DNA from: Phallus indusiatus
Lineage: Eukaryota; Basidiomycota; Agaricomycetes; Phallales; Phallaceae
Direction: 5' to 3'
DNA: 64,000 nucleotides
Assembly: GCA_027605045.1 (NCBI GenBank)
Contig: JAQFWX010000012.1
Span: forward strand, 1,066,930 to 1,130,929
In this document: piece after piece, positions 46,501 through 57,267 of the stretch
How positions within the stretch are numbered: the stretch's first letter is position 1
Layout of the letters: every line of letters starts with the position of its first letter
Notes under the pieces: model-generated
Told to the model about the DNA's origin: nothing
Databases searched by the model: none
The model's input: only the letters and a program-made list of their open reading frames with translations
Program-made: the position numbers and the translations under genes

Positions 46501-49030
46501 GTATTCATTTATTTTTTCGCCGTCCTGTTCGTCTTTCTCAGAGATTTTTTCGGTCGTGAAAAAATCGAATAACGAGGTGTGAAGAGGTTGTACCAGAGTA
46601 GACTCGGATGGGTCATGAACGCCAGAAAACAATGAACCGAACGGGGCTAGTGTCGACTTGATGTTTTTGATATCCTTAAAGATATTTTGTAGCGCGTGAA
46701 TTGAGAGGGGCTCTTGTGCAGTTATAATAGCGCCTACTACCGTCCTGAATCTTTTTTTGAATGTAGGCTGCCGGGATTCTGGTTGGCTCAATATAATCTG
46801 ATGATATAGTTCATATAGCGACGAGGAAGAGTTTGATACGCAGGTTTCCCATTTTTCCTGTATAAGTTCTTGATCTATGACGGTAGGATCAATGAACCTG
46901 CAAGCTGTCTGAGCCCATTGGAAAAGGCCTTGGGCGTTCTTGGCTAGTATACTGCGCCAGTCTTTGTCTATGTGGTCCAGAGTTGACGATATTGAATCCA
47001 GACGATTTGAAACATAGACTTTGATATCGTGATACGTTTCATCCGAGTCACTATCGCCCATCCGTTTACGTGAAATACCGGATTTTTGGCATTGGTAAAC
47101 GATGTCCTGTTCAGGGCGGGTGGTGACAATTAAACGATAGTTCTTCGGAAGCTCCGTCCACCTACGAAAGAGGATTTCCAAGATTTTTTCACGTTCGTTA
47201 CGATCTCCACTTTCATCCAGAGCATCCACAACGATGACCACCGGCCCAATAGTTGCCACGTTTTCGGAAGGCTTGATAATGAATTCGTTGAATTGCGTTT
47301 CGGGATCCTCGGTCTTTCGAGTCGCAGCGTCATGAGTGATAATTTTGATCAATTCTTTTCGCCACAAAGCATCGCCATCGGCCAAGTCAAGCGATATGGT
47401 GCTAAAAAGACAATTACGCTTGTTCGGGGAACTCCTGTCGAAACAGAACATGGACCCAAGGCGATGTTGCTTTTTGAACATTCTAGCGATGGTATGCGCT
47501 ATCGCTGACTTTCCTACACCCGCTTGCCCACTCACGAAAAGAATCTGTGGCGATGCGTCGTCGTTGATATGTTTTAATATATCTTCGATCAACGTTTTGC
47601 GAGTTCCCGGTAGGCATTGTTTTCTGGGTAGAGGGGTGGTGCCGTTATAAAGCATATCCTTGAATAAAACCGAACCAGCTTATGAGACAAATCATAAGTG
47701 ATTGATAATGGTATATATGATCATGTAAGCATACTTAGTTCACCGACAACTTCACGCGCACGAAGTGTTACAATGCTAGTTTGAAGGCTACTCGAGTCCC
47801 TCATGACCTGCATAAGACGGTCAAACTTGTAGTTGAAGTCTTGAATCTTCCCGTCTGTACTCCCGATGATTCCTTTCAATGTGTTCTGGACTAGGGCTCG
47901 AAAATCAGACTCGATTGTACAATCACAAGATATTGAGAGAACAACAACCTGCGTCTTCCGCACAATATGCTCGTATAAAATACGCGCATTCAGTGGTTTG
48001 CCGAACCACCGTGGTGAGTGTCTTAGATTGCGTCTTTGTAAGCTCAGGTAGCCGTTTCGCATCCATAATGTAGTTGTAAACGTCCTCTAGTTTGTCACAT
48101 AGCTGTTTAATTTTGTCATCGCGATTTTTTTTTGCGATGATCGTCTAACAAATTCAATATATGTAGCTCGGTATGTCAACGAGGAAAATAACATGCTTCT
48201 ACCTTAGGAATAACAGACAGTATACTCCACGCCACCTTCACATACGGACTTATCTAGAAAATAACTTCAGAAAATGACGGAAGTATGTTTGTTAAAAGAA
48301 TTACCTCTGAAACTCCATCTACTACATTTACAAAAGCCTCAAACTTACTGATAAACGATGACCAGGTGTCCTCATTATTACTGCATGCCTCCACTGCAGA
48401 GGTGACCAAGTTGGCGGCCTTGACTGAGACCTTCAGATCCAGTAGGTTTTCTGACCCAGCCAGTGCTTGTCGTACTGGGTTTGAAACGATATTGGGTGAT
48501 TTCTCAATCTTGAATGTCAATTGATACCTTCCATCAATGTCTAATCCACATGACCCTGCGATAATGTATGTAGGTGTTAGGTTAACGGCAATGCTTTCGA
48601 TGATTGAACTAACCAGTGTTGTTTTGCCTCTTGAGGAAGTCGATGACCCGATGCTCGATTGTGGTGGTCCGATTTATAAACGGATAGACTCGGATAATGG
48701 TAAAAGTGATGACAGCGTCGTCAGTAGGTTCACCGATACTGAGTATGTAAAGTGAAAAGTTTCTATTAAAAGGATTGTAATCTTTGATGACATACAAAAA
48801 GAAGGACTCGTCCCAGATTATACAGGGGTCACGTTCCTTGAACGCAGTTTTTGTGCTTTCCCTCGTCTCGCTGCCGTACGTGATCACTATCTGGACCTTG
48901 GTGTTGTATTTCCATGGGAGTGAAGGTTTAGTCAAACGAACATCTTTATTCCCAGATGAGATAAAACGGTGCTTGAATGAAGAATTCCAGAATTACCAGA
49001 TATTCTGATACCTTCCGTCGAAGTAGCCAT
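43571..49030 (-). CDS. Gene C: C2-NACHT-WD40 NLR-like protein, 1666 aa
   Basis: Nine exons join in frame: 48997-49030, 48614-48943, 48305-48555, 48203-48253, 47949-48144, 47735-47872, 46147-47678, 43894-46094, 43571-43838. The layout is as in gene B: a C2-like domain, linker, NACHT and a propeller of about 735 residues, the longest in the array. The P-loop is GQAGVGKSA, so the residue after the GKS is Ala where the others have Thr; the GK[ST] core is kept and nucleotide binding should be possible. Walker B is VIVVDALDES. The linker exon differs most from its paralogues (KVSVKAANLVTSAVEACSNN). The upstream frame is open and in frame with the ATG in this copy only, so an earlier start (near 49276) cannot be excluded; I chose the ATG at 49030 because it is shared by all four copies. 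Confidence 0.9.
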
Positions 49031-49560
49031 GAAAAAGAACTTGTAACACTGAGCACTGGAAGGTGAAAGCTGTGCCTGGGCGCCATGCGCCCAACAAATT
49101 TGAATCTTGTTTCCCAATTCAATACACGTCTCTCTATTGGGCGTTACAGAACTTTTATCAATGTCGATGCTACCTAGAACCTCCAGATTCAGGTTCGCAT
49201 CCACGACGAGGAGATCTCTAACTTCCATGCCGACCTTCGAATTCGAATCCGAAGGTGCGCAATAGCATGTTCTCACATTTGAAATGCGAAGAAGCTGCCT
49301 CGAAACAGAAACCCTAACACAATGAATTGATAAATCAGCTGGTGATGTCTGAATTCTGAACCAGATCTTACGGAGATTACTAGCTTCACAAAAAGCTCAA
49401 ACCATTCTCCAAAACTTACCTAGAGTCAGAAATCAGCATAAAGCATGGCGACATGTACGCCGGGAAGGTTCCGGCCGTTGAATTGGGCCCTTAAAAATTA
49501 ACGCGCAAGGGCATCGTTGTGACACGATAATAAAAATGAATAGTTCTACGTATTAGAGGT
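49031..49560. promoter_or_regulatory. 5' flank/promoter region of gene C, with in-frame upstream ORF
   Basis: Related to the flanks of A and D. The minus-strand frame from 49276 (MEVRDLLVVDANLNLEVLGS within it) reads without stop into the MATSTEG start of gene C. Relative to A and D it has lost about 13 codons in frame. Coding status is open. Confidence 0.45.
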
Positions 49561-50680
49561 GAATATTCTCGCCATCTCAAGACAAATTATTTACTCACAA
49601 GATTTCTTACTAGCCGGACTCCGCCTACTGGTTCCGCTATTGAATTGAAGCTTGCTAGACGATGTCTGATTGCTGTCAGCCAACGATTCAGGAGCAGCTT
49701 ATGTCAATAGGCTCACCAATGCGACGATGCTGAGCTAGCTATATCCGGATGGGGTGTTCTCATTAGAAACTTACGACTCTCTCCATAATGCTTTTCGTGT
49801 CGCTTTTGATTTTAAGTTACTAATGTGTTATAACTGCAAGTGGACAACGAGTGACGAATAACCTGTTTGATAGCTTTTACTGTCGGTGAAGGTGGGAAGT
49901 CCAACGTCTTCAGCTATAAAAGGACACTGAGGAACATTTTCCAAACAGCATTACAGCCAGCGTCGTCGAGCTTTACCGATTTGGAAGCGAAAGATCGATG
50001 AAAAATCAGAAACCAAAGATCCTGCTGTGTGTGATTGTCAGAGATTACGGGGGCAAAGGTGCGAAGTGAGCAGGCGGCGAACAAACCTCGAGCGTAGGTA
50101 CCCAATCGCACTACCACCTCTTGCCATTTCTTTTTCACTTCTTTGGAAAACCTAATTATAATCTTAGTTAGATGACGAATTCTCTCCAGATGGCAGACTC
50201 CATCCACAAGTTTCGCTAGCGTAGTTGCTCTAAAGTCAACTACTGCAACAATGTCAGGCTTAGGGGGTTCTGAGTGCTGAATGCCGATTTTGATCTTGCT
50301 GTACTTCACGAAGCAGAGCCGAGACAGCCAGCGTGTTGATCGACTCGTTCTGCAATTAGACCACGAAAATCTTTTTGAGTCAAGCTCAGTGGTGCTGGAT
50401 TTCATCGTTCTTGGGGCGTGTTTTCGCCATAGTTTGCAACATACTTGTATGGTCTGCGTATACGTATACTGTAGCATTTGCTGGAAGCGCGTCGTTTTTT
50501 ATCTTTCGAGAAAGGCTGAAGAGTTGGCTTGTTCGCTGGTGACGATTCGCAGCTGTACACACCAGCAGGGATTCCGGACCGTCAATTTACACCACCGCAG
50601 TTGTTCGAAAACCCTGGTGGTGATGGATCCTAGCCGGACAACCTCGATGGTATGCTTCATTTTCTCAGAAGCATAAGTAA
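49561..50680 (-). pseudogene. Best preserved kinase-like relic (187-codon ORF at 49914-50477)
   Basis: The minus-strand ORF contains RLCFVKYSK, PPKPDIVAVVDFRA, KKWQEVVVRLGTYARGLFA, QQDLWFLIFHRSF and SKSVKLDDAGC. In my knowledge of Agaricomycete proteins, a segment with a PDI.AV start, W..V..QLGTYAR, F.L.FHRGGL.AS and an LLLW..ADDAG end precedes fungal-type (FunK1-like) kinase domains. No start codon with good context, no complete kinase motifs (HRD, DFG) and no continuation past 49914 are present, so this is a fragment. The same gene decays in every spacer, which shows it was part of the original duplication unit. Confidence 0.45.
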
Positions 50681-50962
50681 GGATATGTCGTTGACGGACG
50701 CATTAGCCATATGACTCGAGACTGGTCGTCTTGTCGGACGGGCTCATCAAACTCAACTAATAGGTCAGTTTGGAGGTTTTCAAGTTTATGACTTGGCAAA
50801 TTGTTCAGAGACTAGAAGGTAGGAGAAAACGAAAATAACGAACCTGGATAAACTAAAAGCAAGAGTCGGCATACGAAGGCGTATGAATGCCATTTGATGA
50901 AAGAGTGTGGGGGTACTCTAACGTGCGCTCAGATCTCAGCTTGATGAGATACTTAGGCTTCG

Positions 50963-51279
50963 ATGCCGTCGCGTTATAAAACACGCGAAGCGTACCTTGC
51001 ATATTTGACCAAAAGGACAGGTCTCCGAAATGACCTTCCTTTCAAGCCTCCTTTTGCTTTGTTTCCAAACTCTGACGTATACGTAATGGTGTCTTGCGAA
51101 CGAGGTATCGACGTCCTTTTCCATCTGTTCGAAATTCACATTCACAAAAACACGAAGACAGAGGGGATTTAACCATAATTAGAGTGAAACGAAATTTGTC
51201 TGGGCAATATAGATGGGACTTGGGGGATGGAGAGACGAATCTTGAAATTGACCTTGAGCCGATTACGTCATTGGCTTGA
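50963..51279 (+). CDS. Possible two-exon gene, 87 aa, unrecognised
   Basis: Exon 50963-51104 starts MPSRYKTREAYLAYL. A GTATCG...GAAG intron of 53 bases would join it to 51158-51279, which ends in TGA and contains RNLSGQYRWDLGDGE. Both pieces look protein-like and the region has no copy in the other spacers. The acceptor is weak and no homologue is known to me; without the intron the ORF ends at 51172. Confidence 0.28.
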
Positions 51280-51589
51280 TTCCGTCCAAACACCGTTCTA
51301 CTGGCCATCGTATCCTCTTCAACGAATAACGAACGAACAAAGAAGAAGTAAACCAAAATTTTGCTTTATATCTAGTCTGAATTACTATTGATATTTCCAT
51401 TCCCGGAATTAGACACGGGCACCGACCCAGATTCTCTAATTCGCAGTCGAGATGGATTTATTTGTTGCTTAACATGCTAGGACGTGCGTGCATTATTTCC
51501 TTGTATTACTCCGTTTCTTAACTCTCAAATTTGCCCCCTAACGAAAAGGTCATCGATTCATTCGTTCGAAGGGGATGGGAATATTACAA

Positions 51590-51850
51590 CTGAGCATCTT
51601 AGTTCTAGTGAGAATACTCTGACGCGCGCTGACAACTCGGTTCATAGTACCTTGCTAGCTGGGTTTGAAAATGCCCAACGCGTACTTGTTGAACGCGACC
51701 TGCTCCACCCTAATTCCGGTACTAACTCTATTTCTACACCCTGTTGTTGGTCCAGCTTCACGCTGGATTAAGGATAGGTTGCTCCGGGGTGAACGGTCTG
51801 GGGCAGCGTGCAAGCGCGTGCAGAAGAATTTTCAACTGAGTATTTAATCC
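51590..51850. repeat. Copy of the 3'-flank-like block next to the type A/D block
   Basis: Almost identical to 11890-12160 (ctagctgggtttgaaaatgc, gaacgcgacctgctccaccc). In both spacers it sits just left of the type A/D block, so the two were duplicated together. Confidence 0.65.
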
Positions 51851-51870
51851 AAGCAACAGCAATATGTATA

Positions 51871-52058
51871 TTACTTCTTCCTTTCCTGTGTCAAGCCGCC
51901 GTGGCTCTTGGCCCGAGCATTTAGCAGTTTCTTTGTCGCAGCGCCCGCGTCAGGTCGCGCGCCGAGTTCCTGCAACCGCAAACAAATCATAGCGATGTTT
52001 CCCTGTATCCCTTTGTCTCTCTCAAAAGTTAGTGTAGTATTTATGTGGAATGTCTAAA
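51871..52058 (-). pseudogene. Orphan 3' exon, GC-rich and coding-like
   Basis: A minus-strand frame opened by an acceptor-like TTTTTTAG near 52059 runs to TAA at 51873-51871. It reads MICLRLQELGARPDAGAATK, then KKLLNARAKSHGGLTQERKK. The sequence is more GC-rich and more protein-like than its surroundings and is absent from the matching place in the spacer of A (12165-12180). It looks like the last exon of a gene whose remainder is missing. I do not recognise the family. Confidence 0.3.
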
Positions 52059-54370
52059 AAAAATAAGAATTTGTTCTCCAGGTCCAGTTCAACCAAGTAA
52101 CAGAAAAGGTGTTTCGCGCGAATTCCGGGACACTTTCAATGGCTGATATCTTGAACGGCAAGGTGATCCAACGCTTTGTATTCTAGTACATGAAATAATG
52201 AAAACTATGTTCATCACCCATTGTGATCTAATTACAATAGTTTTCTCGTGTTAAAGTTTAGTTGATAGCATGAAATGGAAAATGTTAAGACACAGACTAC
52301 GCTAAGGCAGCTCTAAGTTTCTGAACATGCCCAGAACATATGCGGATAAGTTCAGCACACCCCTATATGCATACTTGTGAAACAGCATACGCATTTCATC
52401 TGGTTGTGCATTGTCCTTTCTTCTCAGTTCCAGTGCCCATGTAGGCTGCATCTCGTCTGACAAGCTGCACCACTTGCAGAGCAACGGCGCCATATGCTGG
52501 ACATGGAGAATAACGGTCATCATCCTCAATACCCGGGTTCCACTTGATCTCTAACACTACTTGTCCGCGAGCCACACACCCTTTCCGTAAATTAGGACAC
52601 CATTTTTTCTCTATGTTAGATCGCTGGGTGGTGATAGTCGTGCATCGTCGCCCAAAGCGCCGTCCAGAAGAATGACCACATGTCTACCAACGGAGAATGA
52701 AGACAAGGCTTATTTTGTTCCATTGGACGGAGAAGCTGTACCGACATAAACTCTACACTTATTGAGCCGGTAATGTATAAAACTGACGAGTGACGCACCT
52801 CGCAGAGAAGACCCCCTTATCATGCGGAGGATTGAAATAGGTTGGGATGTAGGTCGGCCATTACAACCGCTTTGCACTCAGCTGTCAAACAATGTTGTTA
52901 CAAAGCAGTACCCAGATCCTGAGCGACTGTTAGCAGTTCCTGGTATTCCGAATGCTTTCTTTGCTGAGCACCAGATTTAATAGATTTAACGGCTTTGAAC
53001 GATCCACGAGATACGGGATATCTGCAGCGAAACATGTATTGGCAATTTGCTCGAGCTTGTCAAGCCTTGTCGATACGCCGGGAGCCAGCCTGATTGAATG
53101 TCAGAGAAATATGTATGAAGAGGAAAAACATTCATACCAAGCATGGAATGTAAGAGACGCTCACATGGGTCAAGCGCGTCGGGGGAGGTTCTGTCTTTCG
53201 CCAGCAAGTGCTTAGTGCTGTGACCCAGAGTAGCGACGTTCCGCCGTTTGTAGAATTTCCGCCGATTTTCCTGAGGAGTTGAATACAGACCCGTGATATT
53301 TCCCGATATCCTCATCTGTTGGAGGCAGAAAATTGAATTGCACATTCAAGTTGGTTGATTCTCACAGATGCATGTAACAAAGACCGGACAATACCAGATT
53401 TATTTTTACAAGCATTATACATTCCTGGCTCTCCGTTTTCTTTTTCTGCATTCGACCAGAAGTATTTTACCATAAGTGTGGATTTTAGGCGTGTTTCATG
53501 TTCTACTTCTGGCGCAATGATGTTTGAAGGCGCGATTGGCAAAGAGCGGTGTCTCTTCTGATGATGTACGATAGGATCAACTATCATTGGTATGTGATAT
53601 TAGGTGGGTGTGAACAAGATAATAAAATGCGTACTCTCTACCTTCATCTGCGGGGTCCTGTGGGTTAGGATAGAGCTACGTATACAGGATTAACCTTCTC
53701 GCCATCTCAAAACAAATTCATCTACTCACAAGATTTCTTGCTAGCCGGACTCCGTTTACCAGTTTTGCTATTGACTTGCAGTGCTAGATGATGTTTGAGC
53801 TGCTGCAAAAAACGGATCAACCAACGACCAAGAACAGATCCTGTCAGTGCGCTCCACAATGCAGCGGTGCTGGACTAGCCATATCCCGGAGTTGTGTTAC
53901 GTCAGGTGCCTACGACTCCCACATCTTGCGTCTATGCTTTTCGCGTCGCATTTCGTTGTCGTTGGTGATTCCGAGCTAACTACATGTGTTCCGGCCACGA
54001 GTGGACAAACGAGTGATGAATGGCGTTTTTGATATTCCACACCCCATTGATGTTCATGAGCTCGGGTTTTCCGCTCGGGTTTTTCTGGAAGAAGAAAGGT
54101 TTTTACAGTGGGTAAAGGTAGGAAGTCCAGCATCATCGGCGGATTGCCACGGCAAAACGCTGAGGAACATTTTCTGGACAGTTTTACAACCAGCACTGTC
54201 AGGTTTTACCGGTTTGGAAGCGGAAAGACCCCACGATGAAATGAAGGAACCATCGCTTATAGTAGCAAGTCCAGAAGGTGATTCTGGACGCGTCCGCTGC
54301 ATTTATACATTGAGAACAGTGTGTTGTACGTTAGTGCCGCTTGGTGCGTACATCATGACGATATAAGATT
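52059..54370. repeat. Spacer block of type A/D, copy 2
   Basis: Collinear with 12180-14440. The minus strand around 52900-53345 keeps longer coding-like pieces than the other copy (SPDALDPCERLLHSML; RLDKLEQIANTCFAADIPYL; PLNLLNLVLSKESIRNTRNC) separated by a plausible intron. A decayed, unrecognised gene. Confidence 0.6.
53890..54305 (-). pseudogene. Second kinase-like relic in the spacer left of D
   Basis: Reads SWGLSASKPVKPDSAGCK, then QKMFLSVLPWQSADDAGLPT, matching the relics at 13890-14375 and 49914-50477. This spacer therefore holds two kinase-like relics, as expected if it was assembled from two units. Confidence 0.4.
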
Positions 54371-57267
54371 GAATGATCGGCGTTTCAAGTTATTAAAGCG
54401 CGTTTACCAGATAAAACACTGCCCTTGGAGGGCACTGTTGATAACGGGTGAGGATGCTTTTTGTAGAGATATGAGACACATTCCGTGACTGAGTGCGCTT
54501 CTCACCCTATGACCTTGTTTGCGCGCTGGCAATGTGAATGAGCCAAATACAATCAGCATTCGTGCGCTGAGCTCACTATATGTGTAACGCGAAATACCCA
54601 GGACAACAGATTAAGCCCGGTAGTCACTGTCCCAGTGCCCAGAGACAAGGATTTCTTACGAGGAAGGGTTGGGAGGGGATATCCAAGTAGGACTCGACGG
54701 TAAAAACTTGAAGGGAGCTGTCAGTCAAAGTCGCGACTACTACTTGGTTCGACACAGCTTGAAACAAACCTGGATTTCGGTGGCCTCGTTTTGCTTTTGA
54801 TGGAGAAATCAGCTGACAAGCTCCCGTTGAAAAATCCCTGTTGATAGGAGTATGCTATTGCTTGCTATTACTCTCATCTGAACAAACGGATGAACTCAGT
54901 TCGACTTACACAGGCTCGGTTCGGTTCGTACTTGAGGCTTTGGGGACCCGGCCCGAATCATTGACATGCTTGCAACGATCAGATGATTATTTCGTGAGCA
55001 ATCCTGTTGAATTTGCAAAAAGACAAATGAAACTGTCGATGTGAGATACTCCCTGGATAGCTGGGTTTGAAAATGTTCAAACGCGACTTGTTCAACGCGA
55101 GCGACTTGAACAGTACTTGCGAGCGTCATCGCGAACAAGTCGTCCAGCAGCAGCCTTTGTATTCGGCGAGCCCCTGAAAAAAATTTAGCTATTTGTCCCT
55201 AATTACTTAGCTCATAACGCTATTTTATTAGGTATCACGCAAATTGATCCAATATGTATCGGACACAGTTAGCAAGGATCCAAGCATGGCCATGTTTGGA
55301 TGATCAAGAAGGGACATGACACTTTGGCGGCTTTAGCTCAAGTCTGCGATGAACGTCAACCTCGTGCTATCATCCTTTTTGATCTCCTGTTCGTAGTTGG
55401 TCGTCGTTTACTCCAAAGGACTAATAAACCGCCAAGCCCAATCCGAGTCATCCTCAAGTTCTTATTCCACCTATTTCAATCGTGCTATCGGCACGGTTTT
55501 GTCTATTCGACGAAACTTAATGAATAAATTGTCCCACTATCCCGGCTCTGTCTTACACTGAAATCAACCCCTTCCTGACCGTGATGTCATTGCGAACCAT
55601 CACTACACTATATCACTGCACTTCAATCTACGGAGCCTACCACTGCTGACGGAGACGCATTGGTCCGTATCCTTGACGCCGGCATACCTTCATATATCTC
55701 GCGACAAGTAGCTTAGGAAACGAACGCGTGTCTCTTCCATATTGATTCCCATTCTGATATATTCCGTCCCTGCTGTCCATACATCCCTATACCTTCGGCG
55801 TGTCACTGTACCGTGGACTTTGATGAAGAAGCCAAAGTTCTGACTATCTCGATCAAGCCGGTGACGTGAACATGCAGGGCATCACAAAACTCTCGCCAAC
55901 ACGAAACTGGCCATGAACGAATGCACCTATATGTTTCCATATCTGGAGACGCAATTGTACTTTAAATGGAACGGGATAGATTTCTTGACACACGAATTGA
56001 ACTTGGGCACGTCTCGATCGCGCAGGTGTGGTGTTTCAAGACAAATATCGATGTCGTACTCATTCTTTTTGCAGGCTTGTTGATCTTTTCTCAAAGATTT
56101 TTTTCGGCCATGAAGAGTTGGCTTGTTCGCTAGTGATGATTAGCAACTGTATGTACACGCCAGCAGGAGTTTCGCACCTTGAATTCAGTCGTTCGTAAAC
56201 TTACGTGGCGATGGATCCGAGTTGGACGGCCTCAGTGGTACGGTCGTTTCTCTTTTCATCGGTCCACCGTCGTTCACGCCTTCATTTTCTCATAAGCGTA
56301 AGCAAGAACATCTCGTCGGACGAGCTCATCAAACTGACGCAAGAAACCTTCAGTCTGGAGGTTTTGGCATTTACAATTCTGTCATACATGCGCGTGTATG
56401 TATTTACATCGGGGTACAACCTGGAAGAACATGCTGGCGAATTAGAATCTATGTTTTTCTCTAAAAGCTCGGTGCACACCATATTAAAGAGAAGCCCAAT
56501 TGTGCCAGGAATAAGGTTTCCTAATTCGTTGTTCAAGTTCGCGACAGTGTATATCGGGCCTGGCCGTTCTATCATTCGGGTAACACGGTAAGCTCTGGCG
56601 AATTGTCTACGACTTGAAGGTCTGCGCAAAACAATGACAACGAGTCCGGACAAACTGAAAGAGTAGGCGTATGATCATTTGATGAAAAGAGGATAGGAAT
56701 ATTACGCCTGCGCACCTCTAAAGAGTCTTGGTGAGATACTTCCACGGGACGCGACAGTACCGCGTTAGCTGGGGTGGAAAGTGTTCAAAAGCGGCTTGCT
56801 GAACGCGACCTCCTCCATCCCATTCCGATATTAACTCTATTCTACCTCCTGTTGTTCCGCTCTGGGTTCAGGCGGGACAACGGAAGGGTCTAGCCGCCTC
56901 ACGCTGGACTATAGTTCGGTCCCTTCCGGATTAAAGGGGCTGGGGCAGCATGCAAGTGCAAGGAGAAATTTCTACAGTGTATTTTGAACTCTGAAACGTC
57001 CCGATTGTTGGGCTTGAATTTGGAAACCATCAATTTATGATTGAATTTCGGTGTTCATGTGTTTGCTTTCATGCCTCTGACCGCGTGCAAGCTTGAAGCC
57101 CGTGTCATAATATACTTCGCAACTTAAAAGCCGACATGTTCGACACGGATATGTGAAAAGTAAATTACCATTCATCGTCGGTGGTATTTTAATTGTCTGG
57201 TACTACAAAAATATGTACATTCGTCTATTTTTATACGAACTGGATGTGTTGCACATCCGGTTTAGAC
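54370..57267. repeat. Common NLR 3' flank, copy of gene D
   Basis: The most diverged of the four flanks but collinear throughout. A plus-strand ORF at 55300-55527 (MIKKGHDTLAALAQVCDERQ) reads a conserved piece that is open in other frames in the other copies. Confidence 0.65.
55930..56120 (-). pseudogene. NACHT-gene fragment in the 3' flank of D
   Basis: Same relic as at 15885, 29850 and 42295: it corresponds to the EKIFEKDE and VPNLKSRV regions of the NACHT exon, with deletions and stops. Confidence 0.6.
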
